From NCBI RefSeq assembly GCF_036370855.1, contig NC_088099.1, positions 149,935,517-149,999,516 of the forward strand: a stretch of DNA of 64,000 nucleotides, in the 5' to 3' direction. This document shows positions 28,419 to 40,700 of the stretch, piece after piece; position 1 is the first letter of the stretch; each line of letters opens with the position of its first letter. The notes below the pieces were generated by a model. The model saw only the letters and a program-made list of their open reading frames with translations. It was not told the DNA's origin and did no database searches. The translations under genes and the position numbers were made by a program. The DNA comes from Dromaius novaehollandiae (taxonomy: Eukaryota; Chordata; Aves; Casuariiformes; Dromaiidae).

Positions 28419-31400
28419 CCAGGGAGGAGAGGAAACAACACAATATCGGTAACATTATTTGAGAAACAAATCTTTTACTCTTAAAAAGGATCTTCTGATG
28501 GAAATGCTGGGTTAAGACTTGAGAAATATGTATTCCCTTCTTGGCTCCTTAGCCAAAGCAGCCTTGGGAATTCACTGTATTCTTTCATCTGCCAGCACGA
28601 ACGTGTTAATAATGTTTTCCACTCTGTGTTGTTTATAGGGCTTGATCCAATTAGGACTTTGGCGCTGAAAACATGACTGACATGTTTGAAGATTCTTATT
28701 CTGAAATTGCTGCAAGCAAACCTCGTTCAGCCTTTGACTCTTCCAAATGTCTAAATTCACCTGTTATTTGATTCCAGAGTTTTCCAGCTGTTTGCTGGAG
28801 TTCTGTCTCTCACTTGCTTGGAATTGTTTCAGTCTGAACAAGCTAGTGACTAAATGTTGCTTACGCTCATATAGGAGCAGGGACTGGTACAACTCCAAGT
28901 TATTTCCTGTCACGCAGAGTCACTCTGAACTGCAGTCTAGAGACCTAACATCCCTTGGCTTCATGGCCTATTTTCATCTGAAAATGTCTTAGACCTGCAA
29001 GTCCAAGCCTTCAAATCACACCAGCTAGGGCATTTCATTGAGCCAGGGGTGTTCGGCAGCCTTCCAGGACTATTTCTACCCTTTTACTGTTGTATATAGA
29101 TATAGAAGTAGTGCTGGCAGCAGAGACCACCAGGATCTTCTCCCTGCTATGGACTTTAATTGCTAAGTTAATGCAATTGCTGGCATCCGTACTCGGAGCA
29201 GCCTCCTGTGGGCGCTGGTACCTGTTCCACCGTGGGATTGCCCACTTGTGCTCCTGAGGGCTATAGGTTTGCCAGTGCTTAGCATTTCCCGTTGATCTGC
29301 TACACATGTGTCTCTGCTCCATGTGCAGGTCTGTTTTGAGTTGCTTAAGCTGTTCGGACGGCACATGGGGAGAAATAAATCTTAATGTTAGGACTCCCTG
29401 TGAAGTGACCACGTACCTTACAGTCATGCAGTAGATCTAGCCCTGAGACTGTGTACTCTGAGGGTGGGCAAGGGGACCCATTATCTCGAGTAAGAGCTGT
29501 AGGCATTATAATTCAAATCAAAACATACCTACACACCTACCTACCTCACCTATTTATTTCATACGTAAAATCAAAGGGCAGAATATGTTTGAAAGCTCCC
29601 ACATTTTAATTGCTATTATTTCATTAGAATACAAGTGAGTGTTGTTTTGTAAATATGTTTTGTCTGCAGCATTTCAGAGGCTTCATTACTCATACTGAAC
29701 TATATAATAACTTTTGTTCTCTAACAGCACAAAGCCTAAGTAGAAGGAAAATGATTGCAATAATTTAAATCTGCTAGGAGACAGAGGGCTGTGTTAAATT
29801 TGTCATCTCTCAGCATCTCTAATGCTACATTCCCCATATTATCAATTTCAACATTTAAAAGCAGCAACAGGTTAAAACTGAACATAGCCATGATTAAGAT
29901 AATGCTGGTTATGAATATATATGAAGGCTACTATACCTCTTTGGTTATTGTCACTACTTCAAACTCTTTCTTTCTCCCACTTTCCCAGTGTGTATAGCCA
30001 GAGTTAGGACTAACTGCAGCAACCACTTGAGCACTAAAGGTTTTGTTTAAAGCTCTTCTGAGATAATAAAACAAATCCATTTATCTCACACCCCAAAATG
30101 AGACTCTCTCTCTGTTTTCTTAGCTGCCATTTGCAAAATTTAATTGTCTGTTATTTCTCACAAAAATGCAATTCACTGGCAGTCCTGCTGCCAAGAAACT
30201 GTAGAAACATCAGATGAAGCTTATTTGGCCTCGCGGTCTGTGCTGATTCAGTCTCCTGTAGGGGTGAGTCATGGCTGATACTCTTCACTAGGTGACATTT
30301 AATAATGATATGGATCTTCCCATAGCAGTGATTTTTCTTTGCAGTTAGAAGTCCTGGCTGTCTTTAAAGAGACTTCTGAAATTAATCCTGTATGCAGTTA
30401 TAGTGAAAGGAAGATATTTAAGCAGGTAGCAGGCATCATGTTTTTTCTCTTTCTTGAGGTCATCAAAGCAGCATGCGGACGATTTAAGGTAACTCCAGTC
30501 AGTAATGCCCACTAGTAAACAACTCTTCACACCTCCAGATGTCTTTGTGCCTGATTCTAGTATTGGGACTGTTTCTATGAGCCTAAAGTGTAAATAGCCC
30601 ACTCCTAAAAATGTATGTGCCATCCTCAAAACTGTTCCAGTGGGTATGGGATAGAGCAGCCTTCTGAGTAATACGCCTAAGAAAGAACTTTCTAGTTCCT
30701 TGATTTCATGTTCATTATGCTGTTTTCCTGTTAAATTTCAAATCCAGTTCAGGGCTGTAGAGCACACTGCACTCCGAGTTGTTGAAAGAAAGGTTTCAAT
30801 CTATTTCAGTAACTATTTTTGTTCTGAGTTAGTTCCAAGGAGAGCGGAGGTGCCCACCTCAAGGACAAGACTGGACAGCGACAGGGAATGTTTGTTCAAG
30901 GTCTGGCCCACATCTGTGAAACACTTTTGCAATGAAATGTGTGATTTGCTGTGAGACACTTAGATAAACTGGCATTTAGTGCACATGTGATTAGAATAAG
31001 TAAGTGTGATTGGAGAGGTAGGCATTTTGATCAATGTTAATACTTCTGGCAAGAATTTGTTTAAATACAGAAGTTGGCTTGTACTTTGGTAAGGATAAAG
31101 TCCTGAGAGATTAAGGTAAACTAACTGCAACTTATTTGTCGTAATTCAACAGCTCAGACTAGTCTAAAAACCATGGGGGAAAAAGCTACGCTGATACAAT
31201 TACACTTAGACTAATGATAGCCACTCTTTCATGCTGGAGGTTGTAAACTGTTACAGCTCCTTTTTTAAAAAAAAAAAGTTAAAGCTTGCAATTTAAATGA
31301 CATTGTCTTTGTATTAGAATGATGGAAATAAGACTTTTGTATATAAGTCATGGCACATGATCTTCTTATGCAGTCACTTTTGATGCAATGCCTGAGGCTC

Positions 31401-33503
31401 TCACTGCTTGGTTTCCACATGCTTATATTGAACAAAGTGAGGAGGGTTTCCTCCCTTCCTAATGTATTAGCTCCCAATATACTACAAGGAATATTTCTGT
31501 TTAATTAGTGAGATGGTCAAACCTCTGCACCCATACTGAAATGCACCTACTCTGAAGTGCTCTGGCTAGATAGAGTACGAGGCCAGGGAGGGGAAGGAGT
31601 GATAACAGCAGTGGCAGAAGGTGTACGTGCAGGCCTGCACGGAAGTGGCCTGTAGCAAGCAGTTTTCGGTATGCCTCCTGCCAACCAGGAGTGTAAGAAA
31701 AAAGGGTTCAACAAGATTAATATGACCAGCCATCAAACACTAGTTCCTCTAGGGGCTGTAAGAAAATGTTATGCCTTGCAGTCAGCTGCTCAGTGCTAGC
31801 ACAGTGACCGTGCTGCTTCACCACCCAGTACAGCTCTTCTTCTCCGCATACTGACTGCTGCGGGACGCTGTGCAGCAGGCCGCCACGCTGCGCAGCTGGG
31901 CTCAGCTATCGTTTTGTGCATGTAGCTCACAAAAACACTGCAGTTTATTCACCCTAGAAGTTCTCACCCTGCTCCTACTGAATTCAAAAGGAACATTGTC
32001 ATGTTTTTTCAGGAAAAGCAGACTATTCCTTTGGTAGTTTTTACCACATTTATTTATATGTTTTTGTAAATTCATTTGTTACATTTTTGTGCTATAATAC
32101 AATTTTATGACATACTGTTTAGAGCAATTTGGAATTTGTTTGTGGTTTTCATACATCTTTGAAAGTCATAATATTTGCTATAAATATACTTCATCTGTTT
32201 TATTTTGGCTCCTTTGGTTTCTGCACATTTGTAACAGTGTTGGTATTCCCTCCTCGTGTAACAGATGATAGCTAAAACATTTCAGTTTTGCAACAGTTAT
32301 GATGGTTCAATCCTATCTTTCATTAAAATGTATATATTTTAAATTAAGCTGTTGCTGTCTAAGCTCCATTCTAATCTCATAGAGGGGGAAAACTTTTTAA
32401 AAGAATAATTTATCCTTTTGGAGATTTTAAAATTTCCTTACCAAGGGCAGAGAACATGTGGTCTCTGCTTTTTGGTTTATGCAGTTAAGGTACTGCTTTT
32501 TTTCCCTAAACTCTGCCGTACTCAAGCTTGTTCGGGTTTTTTGGTTAATACGGTCAGAGGATGTAAAGTATGTGTGCATAAGGCTCAGCTGAATTTCCTC
32601 TGAAGTATTGCTATACGTACAAATAACTTTGATGAGCCTAGATCAGGTCTGTTGTTGTTTGAGTGCTCACATTTGGCTTTTGCGTTGTATGGTATGAAGA
32701 GAATGCAGTACTTGTCCCCAAAAAGTGGTGATCTAGATCAGTTTAGTTGAAAATGAAAATAGAATTTCCTTGGCTTTATTTGACTTAATGGCTTCTAATA
32801 AAGACCTTTGAACAATTTTGCTGCTCACCTACCAAGGCTTTTAAATTTGCATACCTATTTTGATAAAATATGCAAATTGTGTAAAGTATTGGGAATTATT
32901 TTGTGGGTTTTTTTGATTTCACAGAAATCCTCCCTCAGTCCTGTAAAGATTAAATAGTAATACCTATAGACCAAAGATTTATATCAGTATGGTGCTACCT
33001 TTCCTCAGATTGGACTGGTCAGGTAGCATACTCCGGCAGCACTGTTCGCTGATGCAAGTGAAGCAAAATTATCCCCCAAAATAATTGGATTGAATTTTGC
33101 ATTTTATATCTGAACAGTGGACGCTAAACCACTTCTGAGAGCTGAGTTTGAGCTTAAAGTCCTAGCCAAATCCTGGTTCTATGGCAGAGTGAGACTTGGG
33201 CCCACAGCATTGGCCCCTTGCTCTTTCTCCCCTATACCCTCCCCCCAGCTTATTACTCTTAAGAAAAATGTGTACTGTTAAAAAAAGAAGAGAAATGACT
33301 GAAACCTCTCAGTGACCAGAATAACTAAAAAACCAGAAAATGTGTCTAGAAATGAAAATACCTCATTACTTTTAAATGTTCGTGAGTTTCACTGGAAAAA
33401 ATGCCACAAAGTAACATTTGTGAATTTGCCGCAGTGGTTTATCTGGTGTTGGCTCTAGCACTTTCTAGCTGGTGTGGGTCTCATGAGAAAACGTTGTAGT
33501 AGG

Positions 33504-33540
33504 GGTGTGCACACATGTGCGTGTACGTGCGTTTGCATAT
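33504..33540. repeat. Alternating purine-pyrimidine tract
   Basis: GTGTGCACACATGTGCGTGT continues with ACGTGCGTTTGCATAT. Nearly unbroken alternation is the pattern that favours left-handed Z-DNA under supercoiling. Confidence 0.7.
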
Positions 33541-36500
33541 AGCACAACAGAAGCTTAGGAGAACAACATTGCACAAAATGAAACTGGTATGCTCATTTTC
33601 AATATAGTGCTACCAAGATGAGTGTACTTAGTTGCTATATGTTGAAAACCAAGAAAATATGGCCTTATAAAGCACCCTGTAAAATTCTTCTAGCTGTTCC
33701 TTTTCAAGCTCAGCCCGAGCTGCTGCTACACGTTTTGAGCAACAAGTTAGAGCATGTAACAAAGTTCCATAGATTATCTATTTTTTAAACAGTGCTTAAA
33801 GGCGCTGTCAAGTTCCCTGTATCCCTGCGCCGGCATAGTGCAACTCGGTGGGGATTCCGCTGGCTGGCCCCAAGCTGACAAAAATGAGCATATGGCACCT
33901 TAGGCGGAGTGTGGAAAGGGGCACTTACAAAGCAGGTTACAAGGTCCTTTACATGGTAAAGACCATTCTCTTCTGTTTTTTAAAATATAACAGCTAAGTA
34001 GTCTCATCTTGCTAGTGTTGTCTTGATAATAAATAACCTATACTGTTATTTTGTATGATATTGTCCTCTTAAACTTTGCTGCAATATGCAGCTGCTGCAT
34101 GTCAGTATTAGGACAGAACAAAGAAAGGTTTTGGCATGTTTCATAAGGTTCTGGTGACAACAGACTCCACCATCCCCAGGAGAAAGCGCTGCCCCTAGAT
34201 TTGGTGGCAGAGAAGAATTGCAAAGAAAGAGCAAAAAAAATCTCCCAACAGAAGTTCTGGAGTCCCTGTCTTCTCACAAGACCATACTTACTATTTTTTT
34301 AAGGTCACTACCTCTGGCCTTTATTTTTCAATAGTCTCAAGCTTTATCTTTACAGTTTCATTTTAACAGATAGATTATGCTATGAGATGACACCTGTCAA
34401 TAGGCTTGTGGCTTATATTTGTTACAGTTACCTGTTGCATACTTTCAGAGCAATTCATTTTTCTTCTTCCTGCAAAAGCCCCTCCCCAACAGGAGAATAA
34501 GACATTCATTTTTCTGGCTTGCACACTGAGATGGGAGCATCAGTGACTGTTCTGCATTTGTAATGTTTGAGTTAACATTGCCAGCTGAGTTAACTGGGTT
34601 GGATTTTTTTTATTTTTTAATTGAAAGTCACAGTAAATATGGATTCCAAATAGTCAAACGTTTTTCACCGTGTGCCATCAATGTGATAACTTTTACCTGG
34701 GTTCTCTAAGTATTGTCTTGCTTTCCTTGAATTCCATGACCTACATTTTTCTCTTTGCCACTCAGAAGATACCCCATCTATTGAATCATTTTCTGTGCGT
34801 TTGTGCATGGGCACAAATTGTCTCTTATGCCGGCAGACAGGGCTGGGCATGGAGAGCGCCTCCGACACCACTGCCTGGTCCTGCCGCATTGAGTGCAGCT
34901 CAGCTCTTCGTGGGCAGAGACTGAGCACTCTGCGCCTGAGCGACAGCAAACTGTGAATGAAGGATTCACAGCTCAGCATAAGCTCACTCCTGGGCCCAGT
35001 CTTCATCTCTGCAGAACAGGCAAAGGGACATAGACGTGATAATTATACTGAACATATGCATAGGTTTAGCCATTTATGAGTGTGAACACAAGTTCCTGTT
35101 GCTTGAGAGCTGTAAAGAAGAACAAGGAATAGCAGCTCACTGCTACATGTTCCTCTGTTGTATAAACTGATCTATCATTAATGAGTCAGTGATGCTCAGA
35201 GTAGTGATTCTGTGATCTGGATTTCCACTGTAGATATTGCTAGTGATGTCATATAAGTGTATATATATTCAAGCATGGAGACTAATTTACTAACAAGAGA
35301 GTAATGTGAATTCCACTATTTATATAAAAAGCTTGGATGTGTGAAGACTTGAAACTCTAAAGTCCCAATTCCCTTCTTAGCCTGTTGCTTCAGAAGCAAA
35401 GGACAATTTCTGTTCATTCTTTAATGGAATATAATCATCTGCTGCTGCATCTTGTCCTTACTTAGCAAAGATCTAGAATGTTGTTTCGAAAAAACCACCA
35501 AACACCATTGCTGCTGTTCTTTCCCTCGTCCAAAGACCAGCGCTGTTGACAATGTGATCTGCAACACCTCCCCATTTCTTTCTGGGCAACGTTATCCATA
35601 GACTGTAGCAATAGCAGCTGCATATCTTCCCTGGCACAGGCTGCTTTAGGGTGGAGAGCAGATTCTTTCCCCTTCGAATCACTTCAGAAATGACTTGGCA
35701 GGAAGCCAGCTCGTTTGTTTTGTACAAGTAGGGAGGACTGGTGGATCAGTACAGAAAAAGTATTCTTATACAGTGCTGAATTGCATGATTTCAGTTTGTC
35801 TCCTTTCCCTGTTGACTTTGTTGTTGTTCTCCTTGCAACAAATTTTTTAACCCAATTACCAAAAAGTATGGAAAAACTTAAATACGAGACAGTGTTGCTC
35901 TCTTGCATTCCGGTTTGCAATATAGTTTGCAAGAAAATTGAGACTAGGTCTGTATATAATTGACCTTAGATCACAGATTAGACTGGGAAATTCAAATTAA
36001 GAAATGCAAGGTAGGAAAAACAAAGCAAGGAAGCAATTCCACATTTCAAAATTAAACAGCATTCTACAAATCTTATAGTTTAGGTTCTAGGTTTTTTGCT
36101 TCTATATTACTAGGTTTACTAAACAAAGAAGCCTTGGTAGAGGAATAAAATTTATATTATTTTCTTTTATCATTTAATTCTTTTTAGTCAGCTCCTCTAC
36201 TTTCCTAAATTATTTCTAAGGGAGACTGTCTTCTGAATGTATTTTTAAATAATAATGTATGATTCTCTGGGTGAGTCACAATAAAGCAAAATATTAAAAA
36301 ACTTCTCAGTTCTCTGTATTAAATTAGTAGGGGATGTTCTGGGATATAGCCCTTTGGTCACATTTACAATTTTAAAAGCATGTTTTTAGCTAAAAAGGGC
36401 AAGTTTTTCTATTTTCTTATGCATGTATGCATGTATACATTTATAAATTATAGTTCGTATAATCTCAGTTCTTAAAACCATCAGGCCTGAATGTTTTCCA

Positions 36501-37339
36501 TAATTCTGAGGTGTTGACATCAGATACATTTTATTTTTCTGTCTACTCAGCAGGAAGTGGATTTTATATCTGTATTATATTACTGGCGGCACATTCAGCT
36601 GAGGATTGAGATTTGTTCTTTGTGCAGCCTGAAACTAAGGAATCATGCAGAAGATCAAGGTATGGCCTGTTTCATTGATAAGAGAGCAAATTTCTTGACT
36701 GGCTCTAAGGGCAGAACGTTGATGTGCCTTTCAAAATCCTCCCTTTTTCCCCAGCAGAGTCAGCCCTGTCCTGCTACAATTTGGCTTCAACTGTCCATTC
36801 TATTTTTGGTGACTGATCTTAGCCAGGTTCTGAAATAGCTTAGAGCTCATGTTGTTTGTGCCTGATGTAAAACTGATACAGAGCTGGCGGGTATTTTCAT
36901 TCATGTTTCATAATCTTCCTTAGTGCAGACATGAAGACAGTGTCTAGGTGTGGCAGGAGGAGACCTTTGTACCGCTGTGCAGGTAGACCAGGTGCCCATC
37001 GTTTGATACTCATGGTGCACCTCATGTGGCCATAGAAGAAAAAGTAAAGGCATTTTGATGCCATCCCAATTGCTTGTTTACATTTAACCTGAGAAACCTC
37101 TCACTTCCCCCTAAAAGGGCATCTCAGAGTAACCCTAAAGTTTCTCTCTTATTCATGCAGTAAGTTCTTCATATACCCTCGTACTACATTAAGCAGCCCA
37201 TAATTACAATCTGAGATAGAAATAGTTGTTTAGTTGGCCATTTGAGAAAACTGCTAATTCAAAAATAAGCTGTTGAAGAGCCTTACAGACATCATTAGCA
37301 TAGATCTTATTTCCACAAGAGAGAAAGAATGGGCATAAC

Positions 37340-37612
37340 AGACCATGTAGGGAGTTTTTATTGATCAGTTAAATTAAAATGGACACAGTGGCGAACAAAT
37401 CTGCACACAAAAATTACAAATGAGTCCACTAAATATTTCCTGATAAAGTACTCATATCTGTAATTATGGTTTTAGTTTTGTTTATACCGCTGTATATATG
37501 GAGAATATAATTTAAAACATCTGGTAAGAGTTAACTTTTAAAATAAGATTTTTTTTCTTTTATATGAAAGAATGCTCCTTTTCAGGTACTCTAGGATTAT
37601 AAATTTTCAGAT
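37340..37612 (-). other. ATP6V0D2: ATP6V0D2 3' untranslated region (probable extent)
   Basis: From the stop codon to just beyond the first good polyadenylation signal, about 270 bases of AT-rich sequence. The exact cleavage point is estimated, not seen. Confidence 0.6.
37357..37362 (-). terminator. Polyadenylation signal AATAAA for ATP6V0D2
   Basis: AATAAA on the minus strand about 250 bases after the stop codon, followed by a T/G-rich stretch (ATGGTCTGTTATG) that could serve as the downstream element. It is the first canonical hexamer I see past the stop. Confidence 0.6.
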
Positions 37613-37774
37613 TTAGAAAATTGGAATGTAGTTATTAATTTTGGTTCTGTGTCTCTGAGAAATGCATTCAGCAATCCATACAATATTTCTGCATTCTTGT
37701 TCCTTCAGCTTTATATAGGCATAAAATACTCCAAAGTGAAACTGGTTATTGAATGCAAGCACATTCAGTTTTAC
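37613..37774 (-). CDS. ATP6V0D2: ATP6V0D2 coding exon 8, C-terminus and stop (residues 299-351)
   Basis: Acceptor CCATAG followed by GTA AAA CTG AAT GTG. It encodes [20 protein letters not shown], then [20 protein letters not shown], then [12 protein letters not shown] and TAA (37615-37613). This is the full conserved C-terminus, so the gene is complete here. Confidence 0.96.
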   Translation of the reverse strand, partial: VKLNVLAFNNQFHFGVFYAYIKLKEQECRNIVWIAECISQRHRTKINNYIPIF

Positions 37775-40700
37775 CTATGGAAAAGATGAAATAAGGGTTA
37801 TGACAAAATATTAAAGAAGACAAATGTGATTTTTAAATGTTAGCTTTCATCATCAAATTTTCTATGTAGCTTTGCAACTATGGCTATATTTAGGGGTCTG
37901 TTCAGTAGAAACATAATTGAAATATCATCTCTGGATTAATTTTGGAAACAGACCACAGCCACATTACAGATAAGTAAAGGACAGTGGTGAAATACCCTCT
38001 TCAGTAGACCGTGCAAGGAAATTTAATTAAGCAGTTCATAGGACATGAGTTTTATAGGCTATCAGAGTTCGCAGCTCTGTAACTACTCATCAAAACAATG
38101 TCCTAGGATTTATTTTATTTAAAAAGTTAAATCTTTCTGTTTTGTCTCACCCAAAAGATAACAGTTGTAGCAATACCATGTGCTTAAATGCAAAGCTGAA
38201 TGTTGCATCACAGTAGAGTCGAAAGCCTAGTGCCTCACCCTGAATGGACAGTATTAATTGTTTTAAATGTTATTCCAGGGGGGTAACCTTGGTTTTGAAA
38301 TGTTAAGGTTAGAATTTCTTACCTCATGTTCAAAAAATGCATCTTCCAGTGTCTTTTCTCCGGTGCCACTCCCTACACCTTCAAACAAAGCCTTGTAGTC
38401 CTAAAAACATAGACAACCGCCCAATGGAGATAAGGTACCTGTGCATTCTGTTCAGCACAGCTACTTTACATTACTTTATGAATTAGGCTACATCAAGAAA
38501 TCTTTCTGAGTAGAGCTCACATATAGATTACAGTTCTACCTAACTCAAAAGCATATATTCACTAAAGGAAAAAAATAACATTTTTTCTTGCATTCCTTCC
38601 TGTCATTTCCTACCACTTCAAATAATTTAATGAAGACACGAAGAGAAACTGCTGTAGGACGACACATGACCTTTCACTCCTTTGGACAGAGGGTGCTGGA
38701 CTTCTTGTACAGATAGTACCCAGCAGAGCCAGACTTGCAGATGGAGCCAAGAGCCTGAACTCTGATCCTCACATAGCTGCTCATTTTACTTCCAGTAGTC
38801 AGCTGGATTTGCTTTGTCTGCATTAATGTTGTATGTAATGTTGTTGAGCTAGCTTTAATATTAGTACTGGTCAGAGTACCACCGTTATATCATAGCACAA
38901 ATGTTTCATATTGGTTCCTCTTTGAAAAATCTAAAGGACAAGTCACAACAGTATTACCGGCACCAGCTAGTTCATTAATTCAACCAGTGATTTAGAGGAA
39001 AAAGTGAGAAGAGAAAGGAAGTGATTTTCAGAAAGGCAACTTTCCTCTTCTTTTATAGTTCTAGCAAGAAATCAGACTTGCACTCATCTGCTATATGAAT
39101 TGTTCAGTCCACTTCTTTTAAAACGACTTATGGCTTGCTCCAAATTCTTGGAGACAGCAGCTGTGAAGTGAACCTCAATTTTGGCAGTTTTAATGAAAGA
39201 AGAACAGTTTCGTTTATTAGAAAGTGATCTGGTCATATTTTAACACTGCTGTAATAGGAACATTGTATTGTACTAGGGCAATAAATTATTTTAAATCTTC
39301 ATGTCAAAGGCCCTTTTCTCAATATCCTTCTGTTCTGATCTTTTGTATTTGTATCTTTGTTGAATATGTTTTCTCTCAAAAATAGCTTGAACTTAAATGA
39401 AAAATGCTTTTTAAAATTTTGCTGACATCATGACACGTTGCATTTTGACTTTTTGTTTTAAAAAAATAGATTACGTACTGCATAGTAATCTGCAACACTC
39501 TTCACTTGCTCATAGTCATCTGCATTGGCCAACAGGTGTAAGCCTTCTGGATACAGTTTTCCACAGGTTGGATATAGCTTCTCTCTGTCGTCTTTACTCA
39601 GCTCAGTGCCAAATGAATTGATAGTGATGATAAAGGCACGTCGGTCTGCTTCAAACTTAATACATAAAACAAAGAGTAAACGGGTGTTGTTAGTGAGCCT
39701 CATTCTAAAAATAGGGGGGATTTTTTTTTCCAGCTAAACTATGGAAACTTTAAAAAGGGGACTTCAGAGCATTAGAAACAGATCTTAATGGATTTATAAA
39801 TACTTGTTAAATTTTAACTGGCAAATGAAAAAGAGTTTACGTAAGCTCAGCTTTTATTCTGTGATTTTTGTACTGAAAGTGTCATCCCAGCAACTTCCTT
39901 ATTTCCCTAATTAGTTACCAAGATATTAACTACAAGAAAATCTCCTGACACACACCCTTTTGAAGCTATGAAATAATACTTTTAGAAATAATAATACGTG
40001 AAGGGATCAAGAGTCAATAGAATTGCTCTGGGGTCACTCAAAGAGTGCTGCAGACAGTAAAGGTAAAGTGGAAGTTTTGAAAAAAATAATTTCTGAATGC
40101 ACATATTTAAAACCATAATTTCATAAAGAGGGGGGAGCTCTTTACTTGCCAAGTTAAAGATTTCAAGTCTTTCAGTTAATTTTTCATGCATAAAACAGAG
40201 GGCTACATTTCTTCTAGCAGGTTTAGGTGCCTGTAGTATCTGTATTTTCCCTGCAGCAACAGACTGAAAATCATTCTAATGTTTTGCTCTCAGGTTGTTA
40301 TTTTGTACAAGGCAAAATTTCACGTATCATACTTACCATATGAATTAAAAATATAATGGTAATTAAAAATAATCATGCTCAATATTATTTTATTTGGGTT
40401 AAATATATTCTTCTGACTTGATGTCTAAATTGAGTATGGGTTTATTTGTTTCTTTTCTTATTAATTACTTTCACCTTTTAAGAACAGCAGTGCCTTTGCT
40501 AATTGTGGGGGTTACACATGAAAATCTTCTAAGTGAAGATACAGCATAAACAGATTTTAGGAAGTGTGGATCATTTCTTACTCTGTGAACTTTCGAACTC
40601 TTTTGAGCAGAACCACACCATTTTCTGTTGAGTAAGGAGACTCACAAATGCAGTTGCAACACTGTGCTACAAATTTTGCAGTTAAGCACATATTCAGCGA

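Larger units (their letters stand above)
16620..37340. other. Intergenic region between CpG island and ATP6V0D2 3' end
   Basis: About 20 kb with no coding exon I can support. In human this interval holds SLC7A13, an amino-acid transporter; no frame here reads as a multi-span transporter. Contents include a candidate noncoding exon at 18766-18834, a TA microsatellite near 20290, a small hairpin at 25437-25480, a G16 tract at 28403 and an alternating purine-pyrimidine tract near 33510. Open frames of up to 148 codons are unrelated to known families as far as I can tell. Confidence 0.6.

Noticed and set aside
29035-29427. 130-codon minus-strand open frame
   Set aside because: No family resemblance and no supporting signals. 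The length is possible by chance in a 64 kb window.
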